Shown in pieces: positions 1-8,210 of a stretch of DNA of 64,000 nucleotides. Below the pieces are notes generated by a model. That model was given only the letters and a program-made list of their open reading frames with translations, was not told the origin of the DNA and did not search any database. Made by a program: the position numbers and the translations under genes. The stretch's first letter is position 1; each line of letters opens with the position of its first letter. The DNA is taken from contig NZ_JHBW01000087.1 in the NCBI RefSeq assembly GCF_001273845.1, positions 806,001 to 870,000 of the forward strand, read 5' to 3'. This DNA comes from Leucobacter musarum subsp. musarum. Its GTDB lineage: Bacteria; Actinomycetota; Actinomycetes; Actinomycetales; Microbacteriaceae.

Positions 1-2
1 CT

Positions 3-734
3 GACCGGGTCGCGGTGCTGGGCGCTGGAGCCGCTGAACGGCTCGGGGTGAACCGCGTCACGGGGCAGCCGGCCATCTTCATCGACGATCACGCGTATAC
101 GGTCATCGGCATACTCGATGCCGTGGGCACACGGAAGCCCCTGCTCGACTCGGTGATCGTGCCGATTTCGACGGCGCGCGACGAGCTCGGCATCGCCGCC
201 GCCGAGAGCCTCGACATCCGCATCGCCGTAGGTGCGGGAGAGGTGGTCGCGCACCAGGCTCCGATCGCCCTCAGCCCGAACTCCCCCGATGGCTTCACGG
301 TCGGCGCACCGTCATCGTCGAGCGCGCTGCGTCAGGGCGTGCAGGCCGACGTCAATGTGCTGTTCCTCGCGATCGGCATCGTCGCGCTCATCGGCGGTGG
401 CATCGGCATCGCCAATGTCACCCTGCTCTCCGTGTCCGAGCGACGCGGAGAGATCGGCCTGCGCCGCGCCCTCGGCGCGCGCACGCGCGACATCGCCCAA
501 CAGTTCATGCTCGAATCTCTGACCACCGGTGTGCTCGGCGGGCTCATGGGTGTGGTGGTCGGGCTCTTCGCCCTGATCGGCGTGTGCCTCGTGCAGCAGT
601 GGACGCCGGTCATCGCACCGTGGGCCGCGCCGGTCGGGGTCGCCGTCGGCGCACTGGTGGGGCTCGCCGCCGGCGGCTACCCCGCGATCAAAGCCGCGCG
701 CATCGAACCCGTCGATGCGCTCCGCGACGGCTAG
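3..734 (+). CDS. ABC transporter permease, MacB/FtsX type (5-prime truncated)
   Basis: The last 243 codons of a permease whose start lies before the window. The visible part begins in the extracytoplasmic MacB_PCD-like region and ends with an FtsX domain: three hydrophobic segments, with the SERRGEIGLRRALGARTRD loop after the first of these, which in this family contacts the ATPase. The C-terminal end, AARIEPVDALRDG, is the usual tail of MacB permeases. Such proteins work with a cytoplasmic ATPase in mechanotransmission or export of peptides and lipoproteins rather than classical import; the partner gene is expected upstream. Substrate unknown. The next gene converges from the other strand 17 bases away, and I see no terminator hairpin in that short gap. 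Confidence 0.85.
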   Translation, partial: DRVAVLGAGAAERLGVNRVTGQPAIFIDDHAYTVIGILDAVGTRKPLLDSVIVPISTARDELGIAAAESLDIRIAVGAGEVVAHQAPIALSPNSPDGFTVGAPSSSSALRQGVQADVNVLFLAIGIVALIGGGIGIANVTLLSVSERRGEIGLRRALGARTRDIAQQFMLESLTTGVLGGLMGVVVGLFALIGVCLVQQWTPVIAPWAAPVGVAVGALVGLAAGGYPAIKAARIEPVDALRDG

Positions 735-751
735 CCCCGACCTCGCTGGGA

Positions 752-2248
752 TCAGCGCTTCCCGGCCTGCCAGTCGGAGACCGCGCGTCGCTCCTCAGCG
801 ACCTTCTCCACATGCTCAGCGCGCAGTCGCGCGTGCTCCGGGTTCTTGCGCAGCACCAGGTAGCCGATAGCGACGACGAGGAACCAGACCGGTGTCGCGA
901 TGAGCCCCGCGAGCGTATCGGGATCCTGCGTGAATGCCCAGAGCAGGAAGACGAAGAACGCGATCACGACGAACGGCATCGTGCGGCCCAGGGGCATCTT
1001 GAACCGGCTCTGCTCGTGGTCCTGCGGACGCCGGCGGCGGTACACCAGGTAGCTGATGAGAATCATGGTCCAGACGAACATGAAGCACAGCGACGAAATC
1101 GTGGTCACGATCGAGAACCCGGTCGACTTGTCGAGGCCGGTGAGCAGCAGCACGAGCGAACTCAGCAGCAGCACCCCCGTGAGGAACAGCGCGTTGCGCG
1201 GCACCTTCGCTCGCGTCAGTTTCGCGAAGAGACGCGGAGCGTCGCCGCTCGTCGCAAGCGTGTAGACCATGCGCGACGTCGAGTAGATGCCCGAGTTTGC
1301 CGACGAAGCGGCCGACGTCAACACGACGAGGTTGACGAGGTGGGCCGCCGCGCCGATGCCCGCGAGCGAGAAGAGCATGACAAACGGCGACTCGTCTTTG
1401 CTGAACGCGATCCAGGGCACCACCGACATCAGGATGACGAGCGAACCCACGTAGAAGAGCAGGATGCGAATCGGGATGGCATTGATCGCCTTCGGCAGAT
1501 TGTGCTCCGGGTTCTTCGTCTCGGCGGCCGCCGTGCCGACGAGCTCGACGCCAACGAAGGCGAAGACGGCGATCTGGAAGCCCATGATGAAGCCCATGAA
1601 TCCGCCACCGAAGAACCCGCCGCCGACCGTGAACAAGTTCGCGAACGAGGCCGTGGCTTCGACGGTGCCGCCCGAATGGGTGTCGGTGTACTGGTTCGTG
1701 AAGCCGGTCGCGATGAGCACGATACCGGCGACGATGAGCGCAACGATCGCAACGATCTTGATCATCGCGAACCAGAACTCGGTCTCACCGAAGCCGCGCA
1801 CCGAGGGCAGGTTGAGCAGCATCAGCAGCACGATGATGGCGACCGCCGGAATCCAGCTCGGCAGCACCGGCAACCAGTACTTCACGTAGACGGAGGCGAT
1901 GACGATGACATCGGCGACGCCCGTGACCACCCAGCAGAACCAGTAGGTCCAGCCGACGAAGAACGCGGCAGCGGGCCCCAAGATGTCGCCGGCGAAGTCC
2001 GCGAAGTTGCGGTAGTGGGTGCGGCTCAGCAGCAGCTCCCCCATGGCGCGCATGACGAAGTAGAGCATGAAGCCGATGATCATGTACACCAGCACGACCG
2101 AGGGTCCGGCGACCGAGATGGTCTTGCCCGACCCCATGAAGAGCCCCGTACCTATGGCCCCGCCAATGGCGATCAATTGAATGTGCCGATTGCTCAGCGC
2201 CCGTTCGAGCCCGTTCCCCGGTGTGTTCCGAGTTTCAGATTGCAGCAT
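752..2248 (-). CDS. cycA: Amino-acid permease, CycA-like (D-alanine/D-serine/glycine:H+ symporter)
   Basis: A 498-residue APC-superfamily transporter with about 12 membrane segments. The N-terminal stretch SNRHIQLIAIGGAIGTGLFMG and the next two helices (VYMIIGFMLYFVMRAMGELLL, then GWTYWFCWVVTGVADV) closely follow E. coli CycA, which imports D-alanine, D-serine and glycine with protons. I therefore prefer CycA over the AnsP/GabP branches, although exact substrate is an inference. The open frame extends 11 codons further upstream; the ATG at 2248 is chosen because it gives the family-typical N-terminus and has an AGAGG-type sequence just upstream. The gene is transcribed alone, away from the EamA gene behind it. 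Confidence 0.85.
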   Translation of the reverse strand: MLQSETRNTPGNGLERALSNRHIQLIAIGGAIGTGLFMGSGKTISVAGPSVVLVYMIIGFMLYFVMRAMGELLLSRTHYRNFADFAGDILGPAAAFFVGWTYWFCWVVTGVADVIVIASVYVKYWLPVLPSWIPAVAIIVLLMLLNLPSVRGFGETEFWFAMIKIVAIVALIVAGIVLIATGFTNQYTDTHSGGTVEATASFANLFTVGGGFFGGGFMGFIMGFQIAVFAFVGVELVGTAAAETKNPEHNLPKAINAIPIRILLFYVGSLVILMSVVPWIAFSKDESPFVMLFSLAGIGAAAHLVNLVVLTSAASSANSGIYSTSRMVYTLATSGDAPRLFAKLTRAKVPRNALFLTGVLLLSSLVLLLTGLDKSTGFSIVTTISSLCFMFVWTMILISYLVYRRRRPQDHEQSRFKMPLGRTMPFVVIAFFVFLLWAFTQDPDTLAGLIATPVWFLVVAIGYLVLRKNPEHARLRAEHVEKVAEERRAVSDWQAGKR

Positions 2249-2314
2249 GAACCTCTGCGTTCCTTTCTCTCTCCGCATCATTGCGGCGTATCACTGGTAC
2301 TTCCCAAAGCCAGG

Positions 2315-3217
2315 CTAGCGCGGAACGAAGGAGCGCAATTGCACGGCGCGCGGCGCCACCTGCCCGGCGAGCATCGCCAGCAGCGCGAGCGCGAAGCCAC
2401 CGATCTGCAGCGTGGTGAGGGCCTCGCCGGCGATGCCGGCACCGAGGAGCGCGGCGACGAGTGGTGAGAGCAGGCCCAGCAGCGCCGTTGCGGTGACGGG
2501 CAATTGCCGAATGCCGGCCATCCAGATCGTGTAGCTCACGAGCGCACCGGCGAGACCCAACCACAGGTACCCCGCGATCGCCGGGCCGTCGACTCCCGCA
2601 GGCACGCCATCGATCAGCAGCGCAGGTGTGAGCAGCACGATGCCCGCCGCGGTGAGTTGCCACCCGGCAAACCCGATCGCCGAGACTCCGGCAGGGCGCC
2701 CCCAGAGTTTCGCGAGCACGACTCCGGACCCCATCGAGGCGGCGCCTGCGAGCCCGGCTGCGATGCCGATCGCGTCGAGACCGGCCCCGGGGCCGAGCAC
2801 GACGAGCCCCACGCCGATCACCCCGACGACGCCCCAGAGCACCCGCCAGCTCGACAGTCGCTCGCGCAGGATCAGCACGGCGAGCACGGCGACCACCATG
2901 GGCTGGGCAGCGCCGAGGGTCGCCGCGACGCCCCCGGGCAGATGTTGCGCCGAGAGGAAGAGCAGGGGGAAGAACGCGCCCATGTTGAGCGTGCCGAGCA
3001 CCAGACTCTTCCACCACCACGAGCCTTTCGGCAGTGTGCGTGCCACCCCGAGAGCGATCAGACCGGCGGGAAGCGCCCGCATGAGCGCGGCGAAGAATGG
3101 GTGCCCGGGCGGCAGCAGGTGAGTGGTGACGATGTACGTCGAGCCCCAGATCGCGGGGGCGAGCGCGGTGAGCGCGGTCCAGCCGAAGCGTGAGGACACC
3201 GCTGAGAAGTTCTGCAT
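2315..3217 (-). CDS. EamA/DMT-family transporter
   Basis: A 300-residue protein with ten predicted membrane segments arranged as two EamA repeats; the first begins with ALAPAIWGSTYIVTTHLLP, the WGS-x-Y motif typical of the family. Members export amino acids, purines or other metabolites; nothing here fixes the substrate. An in-frame extension of 23 codons exists upstream, but the ATG at 3217 starts directly before the first helix and is preceded by GGAGAG. It is divergent from a LysR regulator 79 bases away, the classic arrangement for a regulator controlling an exporter, so the LysR product probably controls this gene. Confidence 0.85.
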   Translation of the reverse strand: MQNFSAVSSRFGWTALTALAPAIWGSTYIVTTHLLPPGHPFFAALMRALPAGLIALGVARTLPKGSWWWKSLVLGTLNMGAFFPLLFLSAQHLPGGVAATLGAAQPMVVAVLAVLILRERLSSWRVLWGVVGVIGVGLVVLGPGAGLDAIGIAAGLAGAASMGSGVVLAKLWGRPAGVSAIGFAGWQLTAAGIVLLTPALLIDGVPAGVDGPAIAGYLWLGLAGALVSYTIWMAGIRQLPVTATALLGLLSPLVAALLGAGIAGEALTTLQIGGFALALLAMLAGQVAPRAVQLRSFVPR

Positions 3218-3255
3218 GCACCGAGTCTCTCCGCGACCCTGTCCATGCGTCCAAC

Positions 3256-3291
3256 ACATATGTTGCATGGAATCCATGATCTGCAATCATG
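3256..3291. promoter_or_regulatory. Candidate LysR operator region
   Basis: Between the divergent EamA and LysR genes lie two inverted repeats: ACATATGT (3256-3263) and CATGAT-ctgca-ATCATG (3275-3280 with 3286-3291). The second carries further matching bases outside and ends 5 bases before the LysR start codon, so a protein bound there would cover the LysR translation start. Symmetry and location are seen directly; binding is inferred from the usual autoregulation of LysR genes. Confidence 0.45.
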
Positions 3292-3296
3292 AATGT

Positions 3297-4181
3297 ATGG
3301 AACTGCAGCAGCTCAGGTACGCGGTCGCGCTCTCCGAGGAGCGCAGTTTCACGAGAGCCGCAGAGCGCTGCTTCGTGGTGCAGTCGTCACTGAGCCACCA
3401 GATCAAAGCGCTTGAGCGCGAAGTCGGCGTCGACCTCTTCGCTCGCACCAGCCGACGCGTCGAGGTGACGGCCGCCGGCGAAGCCTTCGTTGCGGCCGCG
3501 AGGGCCGCAGTCGACGCGGCGGATCGCGCGGCCGCCGACGCGGTCGCCGCCGCGGGCGAGATCCGGGGCAGCCTCGCGATCGGCATGATTCCGACCGCGA
3601 CACGGCTCGACATCCCCGCAGCACTCCGCGAGTTCCGCGACCTGCATCCCTCGGTATCCGTGTCGCTGCGTGTGGGCGGAAGCGACGTGTTTCTCTCCGA
3701 GATCGCGTCCGGAGCCGTCGACATCGCGATACTGGGTCTCCCCGAGTCGACCGTGCCTACCGGCGCCGCGTTTCGAGAGCTCGCCCGCGAACGTCACGTG
3801 GCCGTCGTCGCCCCTGATCATCGGCTTGCACGACGGCGGCGACTTGACCTGGCCGATCTGGCGGATGAGCCGGCCATCGACTTCCCCCGGGGTACGCCGG
3901 GTCGCGCGCAATCCGACGGCGCGTTCCAAGCGGCCGGCGTGCAGCGCTCGGTGATGTACGAGGCGATGAGCACCGGGTTGACCCTCGAACTCGTGCGGCA
4001 GGGACTCGGGGTCGCGCTGCTTCCCCCAAACACGATCCGTTCCGAACCCAGCATTCGCGAGATTCCAATCACCGATGGGCCCGCCCGCGTCGAGTATCTC
4101 GCGTGGAGCGAGTTCAATCCCAGCCCGGCGGCACGCGCATTTCGCTCCGTGCTCGATCGTGCCGCACCGCGATCCGTCTGA
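3297..4181 (+). CDS. LysR-family transcriptional regulator
   Basis: A 294-residue protein. Residues 1-60 form the LysR winged helix-turn-helix (MELQQLRYAVALSEERSFTR, then SSLSHQIKALEREVGVDLF), and residues 90-290 the periplasmic-binding-protein-like effector domain. The start at 3297 fits the family N-terminus exactly; no Shine-Dalgarno is evident, which together with the inverted repeat directly upstream suggests a leaderless or autorepressed message. Its likely target is the divergent EamA transporter. Effector unknown. Confidence 0.9.
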   Translation: MELQQLRYAVALSEERSFTRAAERCFVVQSSLSHQIKALEREVGVDLFARTSRRVEVTAAGEAFVAAARAAVDAADRAAADAVAAAGEIRGSLAIGMIPTATRLDIPAALREFRDLHPSVSVSLRVGGSDVFLSEIASGAVDIAILGLPESTVPTGAAFRELARERHVAVVAPDHRLARRRRLDLADLADEPAIDFPRGTPGRAQSDGAFQAAGVQRSVMYEAMSTGLTLELVRQGLGVALLPPNTIRSEPSIREIPITDGPARVEYLAWSEFNPSPAARAFRSVLDRAAPRSV

Positions 4182-4193
4182 CACAATGGGGGC

Positions 4194-4829
4194 ATGACGT
4201 CAGCCCGCGCCAGCGCCGCCCTCCGGGGTACGGCCGCAGCGGCGCTGGCGACCTTTGTCGCACTGCTCTCGCATGTCGCGGGCGGCGGCGAGGTTCCGGG
4301 GGTGCTCGGTATCGTCGTACCGCTGGTGCTCTCGACGCTCGTCTGCGTCGGGCTCGCCGGTCGCAGACTGTCGCTCCCCCGGTTGACGATCTCCGTCGCG
4401 GCCAGCCAGTTCCTCTTCCACGCGCTCTTTATTCTCGGCGCGACGAGCGCGCCCGCCTCGAGCTCCGCGTCGGCGATGCCGAAGCACGTGCACGCCATCA
4501 CGACGAGCTTCGACCCGTCGACCTCAACCACCGCGCATCTCGGACATGCCGGTGCCGCAATGTGGATCGCGCACGCCATCGCATGTCTCCTCACTGTCGT
4601 CGCGCTCTCTTGCGCTGAGATGTCGCTCGCCTCGTTGGCCGCACTGGCGCGACTCCTGGTGTCGAGCCTGTCTCGGCTGCGGCCAGTCTCCCCCGAGATT
4701 TCCGAGGCTTCTGCGTCGGTGGCGCGACCCACCCCGTTCCACGATTCCAGCGCGGTGGTCTTGCCGCTCGGCGTGTATCCCTCGGTGCACGAGCGTCGTG
4801 GTCCTCCGGCGCTGACCGCTTCCTGCTGA
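4194..4829 (+). CDS. Polytopic membrane protein of a copper-handling cluster
   Basis: A 211-residue protein with about four hydrophobic segments (roughly residues 10-30, 38-58, 65-85 and 120-145). Histidines cluster near the membrane: MPKHVHAI near residues 100-107 and TAHLGHAGAAMWIAHAIA near 117-134. I do not recognise a named family. It begins 13 bases after the LysR stop and lies upstream of CopC and PCuAC-like genes on the same strand; small His-containing membrane proteins often occupy this place in actinobacterial copper loci. A role in copper sensing or passage is inference from context. The C-terminal 60 residues are hydrophilic and low in complexity. Confidence 0.7.
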   Translation: MTSARASAALRGTAAAALATFVALLSHVAGGGEVPGVLGIVVPLVLSTLVCVGLAGRRLSLPRLTISVAASQFLFHALFILGATSAPASSSASAMPKHVHAITTSFDPSTSTTAHLGHAGAAMWIAHAIACLLTVVALSCAEMSLASLAALARLLVSSLSRLRPVSPEISEASASVARPTPFHDSSAVVLPLGVYPSVHERRGPPALTASC

Positions 4830-5072
4830 ACCGCCCCGTCTGCGCCGCGAGGCGCGTCGCACTGCCCTGAGTACGGGGCGCGACGCGCGTGCTGCGCACG
4901 GGCGACTGCGACGTGCGCGCGATACCCGTACGACCGATGCGACGTATCGGACTCGGTCGCACGCTGGCCCTGCGCGCCCGCATCCGGAGGCAACTCGATA
5001 CCGCACGCATGCACGCGAGCGCTCGAGCGGCACCCATCGATGACCCTCATCACCGCTTTGAGAGGCACGGCT

Positions 5073-5768
5073 ATGCCCGGCACCCCGCCCACACGTTCTC
5101 CTGACCCCGCACGACACCGATGGCGTCTTCGCGGCCGATCCCCGCGCAGGGCCCCGAATGCTCGCGGGCGGATCGGCGCGATCGTGCTCGTCGCGGCCGC
5201 ATTCCTATTCGGGAGCGCGGCACCCGCGTTCGCGCACGATCAGCTGGTGTCGAGCACTCCCGCCGAATCGGCGCGCCTGGCCTCAGCTCCGACGGAGATC
5301 TCGCTCGAGTTCTCCGACCGAGTGCTCACCGTCGGCGCGGTCGTGCTGCTCGTCGATCAAGATGGCACGGAGTGGGTGAACGCCGCGCCTGAGCTCGATG
5401 GACCGCAGGTGAGCGTGCCGGTGGACAGCGACCTGCCTGACGGGAACTACGAGGTGCGCTGGCGCGTGGTCTCGTCCGACGGTCACCCGATCAGCAGCGT
5501 CATTCCGTTCACGGTCGGAGATGGGGCGCCGACCTCGGACCCCGCAGCTCCGTCGAATCCGACGGCCACCACTCCGGCGCCTCCGAGCGAAGCCGTGATC
5601 CAGACCCCCGAGGCATCGGCTGACTCCGTGTCGCGGGCGACGAGCACCGGAAACGTCTGGCGCACGGTCATCATCGGGATCGGCGGTGCCGCAATCGCTC
5701 TCCTCGGGTTCGCACTCTGGTCGCGCAGGAAGCGGCGACCCCACCCCGCATCGGATGCGTCACGCTGA
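5073..5768 (+). CDS. CopC-domain copper-binding protein, membrane anchored
   Basis: A 231-residue exported protein. A long basic N-terminus and hydrophobic helix end at AFA-HDQL, a good signal-peptidase site that would expose an N-terminal histidine. The CopC beta-sandwich follows (HDQLVSSTPAES, EISLEFSDRV, VRWRVVSSDGHPISS). The mature N-terminal His plus the Asp and His of SSDGHP match the Cu(II) site known in CopC proteins. After a Pro/Thr/Ala-rich linker comes one C-terminal membrane helix and a basic tail, so the domain sits outside the membrane. The ATG at 5073 is preferred over 5040 because GAGAGG lies 6 bases upstream. It probably passes copper to or from the following PCuAC-like lipoprotein. 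Confidence 0.88.
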   Translation: MPGTPPTRSPDPARHRWRLRGRSPRRAPNARGRIGAIVLVAAAFLFGSAAPAFAHDQLVSSTPAESARLASAPTEISLEFSDRVLTVGAVVLLVDQDGTEWVNAAPELDGPQVSVPVDSDLPDGNYEVRWRVVSSDGHPISSVIPFTVGDGAPTSDPAAPSNPTATTPAPPSEAVIQTPEASADSVSRATSTGNVWRTVIIGIGGAAIALLGFALWSRRKRRPHPASDASR

Positions 5769-5816
5769 CGTCGATCCGAACTCATGTATCTTCACCTCAC
5801 GCTGAAAGGCATCACT

Positions 5817-6383
5817 ATGTTTGCACGCACCACCATCGCCCCGACCGTTGCCCTCACTGCAGCCGCGCTGCTCGCTCTGACCGGCTGCAGCCCGACGTCC
5901 ACGGATACGCAGTCGTCGGCCGACGCCCTCGCCGGCGCCTCGGTCAGCATGGAGAACGGTTGGGTCAAGGCCGCCGAGAGCGGCATGTCGGCGGCGTTCG
6001 GCGAGCTCGAGAACACGGGCTCCAGCGACGTCACTGTCGTTTCCGCGACGACCGAAGCTTCGACATCCCTCGAGCTGCACGAGACCGTCGAGAACGAAGC
6101 GGGCGAGATGATCATGCGCGAGAAGACGGGCGGGTTCGTCATCGCCGCGGGTGACAGCCTGTCGCTTGAGCCCGGTGGAAACCACATCATGCTGATGGGG
6201 CTGACCGAACCGCTCCAGGCAGGTGACGAGGTCACGTTCACCCTGACCTTCGCTGACGACTCCACGTACGAGTACACCGTTCCCGCGAAAGATTATGCGG
6301 GAGCGAATGAGAACTACGAGGGCGGCGACGACATGGACATGACCATGGATGAGCACGCCGATATGGGCGGTCACTCCGAATGA
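5817..6383 (+). CDS. PCuAC-family copper chaperone lipoprotein
   Basis: A 188-residue protein with a lipoprotein signal (lipobox LTGC, Cys near residue 24). The PCuAC (DUF461) fold follows: VSMENGWVKAAESGMSAAFGELENTG, then a His of LELHE, Met residues in GEMIMRE, and the conserved NHIMLMGL, giving the His...Met...His-x-Met copper-ligand order. Family members deliver Cu(I) to the CuA site of cytochrome oxidase. The C-terminus is rich in Met, His and acidic residues (DMDMTMDEHADMGGH), a likely second metal site. Start at 5817 has GAAAGG upstream and gives the signal peptide directly at the N-terminus. The stop overlaps the start of the peroxidase gene by four bases, so the two are translationally coupled. 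Confidence 0.9.
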   Translation: MFARTTIAPTVALTAAALLALTGCSPTSTDTQSSADALAGASVSMENGWVKAAESGMSAAFGELENTGSSDVTVVSATTEASTSLELHETVENEAGEMIMREKTGGFVIAAGDSLSLEPGGNHIMLMGLTEPLQAGDEVTFTLTFADDSTYEYTVPAKDYAGANENYEGGDDMDMTMDEHADMGGHSE

Positions 6384-7624
6384 GCACCGATCAGACGACC
6401 GGAAGCGGTCGGCCTGGCATGAGTCGGCGGGGGCTCCTCTTCGGAGGGGCCGTCGCCGGCATCGGCGCCGCCGTTGCGGTGGGCGCTGATACGCTACTGA
6501 ACCGATCACCGCAGCGCGATGCGAGCGCTGCGCTCGATGCTCCGGCGCCACTCCATGGAGGCCAGACGATCGCCTTCTATGGCCGACACCAGGCGGGAAT
6601 CGCCACGACGCCCCAGGCGCACGCAACGTTCGTCGCGCTCGATCTGCACGATGACACTGATCGCGACGCGCTGCGGCGCATGATGCAGATTCTCACCGAA
6701 GACGCCGCGCGGCTGACGCAGGGTGATCCCGCACTCGCCGACTCCGAGCCCGAGCTCGGCACGGTGCCCGCTCGGCTCACGGTGACATTCGGCTTCGGCC
6801 CGCAATTCGTCACGCGAGCTGCGGGATCAGCCGCCCTCCCCGAGTGGCTCGGGCCGCTGCCCGCATTCACCATCGATCGCCTGGAGCCGGCATGGAACGA
6901 CGGCGACCTGCTGCTGCAAATCGCCTCGGACGACGCGTTCACCGTGGCCCACGCCACCCGCATGCTGCTGAAAGACGCGCGCAGTTTCGCGTCGGTGCGG
7001 TGGAGCCAGACCGGGTTTCGCCGCGCGCTCGGCTCCGAGCAGCCGGGCACCACGATGCGCAATCTGTTCGGTCAGGTCGACGGAACGTCGAACCCGAAAC
7101 CTCAGGACGCCGACTTCGACGCGCTGGTATGGGCTACCGAGGGCTGGCTCGCCGGCGGCACGAGCTTCGTGCTGCGCCGCACGCACATGAACCTCGACAA
7201 GTGGGATCGGCTCGATCGCAGCGGCCGGGAGCAGTCGGTCGGGCGCACGCTCGCCAACGGCGCGCCGCTCACCGGGGTGCGCGAGCACGACGAGCCCGAT
7301 TTCGCGGCGAAAACGAGCATCGGGTTCCCGGTGATTCCCGAGTTCTCGCACATTCGGCGGGCGCGTTCGGAGAACACCGACGAGCGCATCTATCGCCGAG
7401 CGTACAACTACGACCACGCACCAGCCGGCTCCGAGATTTCGGATAGCGGGTTGCTGTTCGTCTCGTTCCAGGCCGACGTCACGAAGCAGTTCGTGCCCAT
7501 TCAGCGCCGCCTCGACGAGCTCGACCTGCTCAACGAGTGGACCACGCCGATCGGCTCGGCGGTGTTCGCGATTCCCCCGGGCTGCGCCGAGGGCGGCTAC
7601 ATCGGCGAGACGCTCCTCGCATGA
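6380..7624 (+). CDS. Dye-decolorising (DyP-type) heme peroxidase, Tat-exported
   Basis: A 414-residue protein. The N-terminus carries a twin-arginine signal (MSRRGLLFGG, about residue 14) followed by a hydrophobic Ala/Gly segment. The diagnostic GxxDG motif is GQVDG (about residue 232), supplying the catalytic Asp; FSHIRRAR (His about 324) is the expected proximal heme ligand region. Such enzymes oxidise dyes, lignin-like phenols or Mn, and in EfeB release iron from heme; there are no efeU/efeO genes here. The start codon overlaps the PCuAC-like stop, so peroxidase and copper chaperone are one operon. Folded export by Tat fits cytoplasmic heme loading. Confidence 0.93.
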   Translation: MSTDQTTGSGRPGMSRRGLLFGGAVAGIGAAVAVGADTLLNRSPQRDASAALDAPAPLHGGQTIAFYGRHQAGIATTPQAHATFVALDLHDDTDRDALRRMMQILTEDAARLTQGDPALADSEPELGTVPARLTVTFGFGPQFVTRAAGSAALPEWLGPLPAFTIDRLEPAWNDGDLLLQIASDDAFTVAHATRMLLKDARSFASVRWSQTGFRRALGSEQPGTTMRNLFGQVDGTSNPKPQDADFDALVWATEGWLAGGTSFVLRRTHMNLDKWDRLDRSGREQSVGRTLANGAPLTGVREHDEPDFAAKTSIGFPVIPEFSHIRRARSENTDERIYRRAYNYDHAPAGSEISDSGLLFVSFQADVTKQFVPIQRRLDELDLLNEWTTPIGSAVFAIPPGCAEGGYIGETLLA

Positions 7625-7649
7625 CCCGAACGGCATCACCTTGAAAACG

Positions 7650-7685
7650 CACGCAGGCGCGCACCCGAGAGTGCGCGCCTGCGTG
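7650..7685. terminator. Bidirectional terminator hairpin between DyP gene and ssrA
   Basis: A 15-bp perfect stem (7650-7664 with 7671-7685) with a 6-base loop, lying between the converging peroxidase gene and tmRNA gene. No clear U-tract on either side, common for actinobacterial terminators. Confidence 0.8.
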
Positions 7686-7725
7686 TCCACACGGGGTCAC
7701 CCCCGCCACATGATGCGAACGTATC

Positions 7726-8097
7726 GGTGGAGCCGCGGGGAATTGAACCCCGGTCCACTTCGACGATTCCGTGCCTTCTACGAGCGTAGTTCGTGCAAGC
7801 GTTCTACTCGGCCCCGCACGTTGTCACGAACACCTCGTGCGACAGGCCCAGTTCCAGTAAAAGTCCCGATACGCCCTGAAACGCGACGCACCAGCAAGCC
7901 TCCTAAATGACGCCAGGAAACCGGGGCGGAGGCCCACCCGACCTGACGGACTCGGTCTCGTGCTTAGGCAGCGAGAGCGAAGTCGGTGCGCTTTACGTTT
8001 GCACCTATTGTTTGCGAAGGGCGTTTACGAGATAACTCCGCGTCCTCGGCCCGCTTCTCACAGTCTCAAAATCGACGTGTCGAAACCGATCGGCCCC
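7726..8097 (-). ncRNA. ssrA: tmRNA (transfer-messenger RNA)
   Basis: The 5-prime end (GGGGCCGAUCGGUUUCGACA, from 8097 downward) and the 3-prime end (T-arm GGGGUUCAAUUCCCC, then CGGCUCCACC) pair as the tRNA-like acceptor stem of a one-piece tmRNA of about 372 nt. The encoded tag reads ANVKRTDFALAA then UAA (8002 down to 7964), with the ALAA ending recognised by ClpXP. The genome gives ACC at the 3-prime end followed by G, so the terminal A of CCA must be added after transcription. With SmpB, made from the same strand nearby, it rescues stalled ribosomes and tags the nascent chain for degradation. Confidence 0.97.
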
Positions 8098-8103
8098 GTA
8101 TGT

Positions 8104-8178
8104 GCACCGGATATTCCGGTGCAGTCGGGACGTTCGCATCATGCGCTGTGGAATTTTCAGTTCCGGTGCGAGCACCGG
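8104..8178. promoter_or_regulatory. Repeated CCGGTGC inverted repeats upstream of ssrA
   Basis: Two perfect 7-bp inverted repeats built from the same heptamer: GCACCGG-atatt-CCGGTGC (8104-8122) and CCGGTGC-ga-GCACCGG (8163-8178). The first sits immediately upstream of the tmRNA 5-prime end, where its promoter must be, and the second lies between it and the tetR gene. Promoter position is inferred; the repeats are seen. They could be operator sites for the neighbouring TetR protein or merely the tetR terminator. Confidence 0.4.
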
Positions 8179-8210
8179 CGCAACCGGCGTTCACCGGAGC
8201 ATTCAGCCTA

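Noticed and set aside
584-2467. A 627-codon plus-strand open frame antisense to cycA
   Set aside because: Its product is an Arg/Glu/His/Asp-rich low-complexity chain typical of the mirror frame of a high-GC membrane-protein gene; the minus-strand CycA reading has clear motifs.
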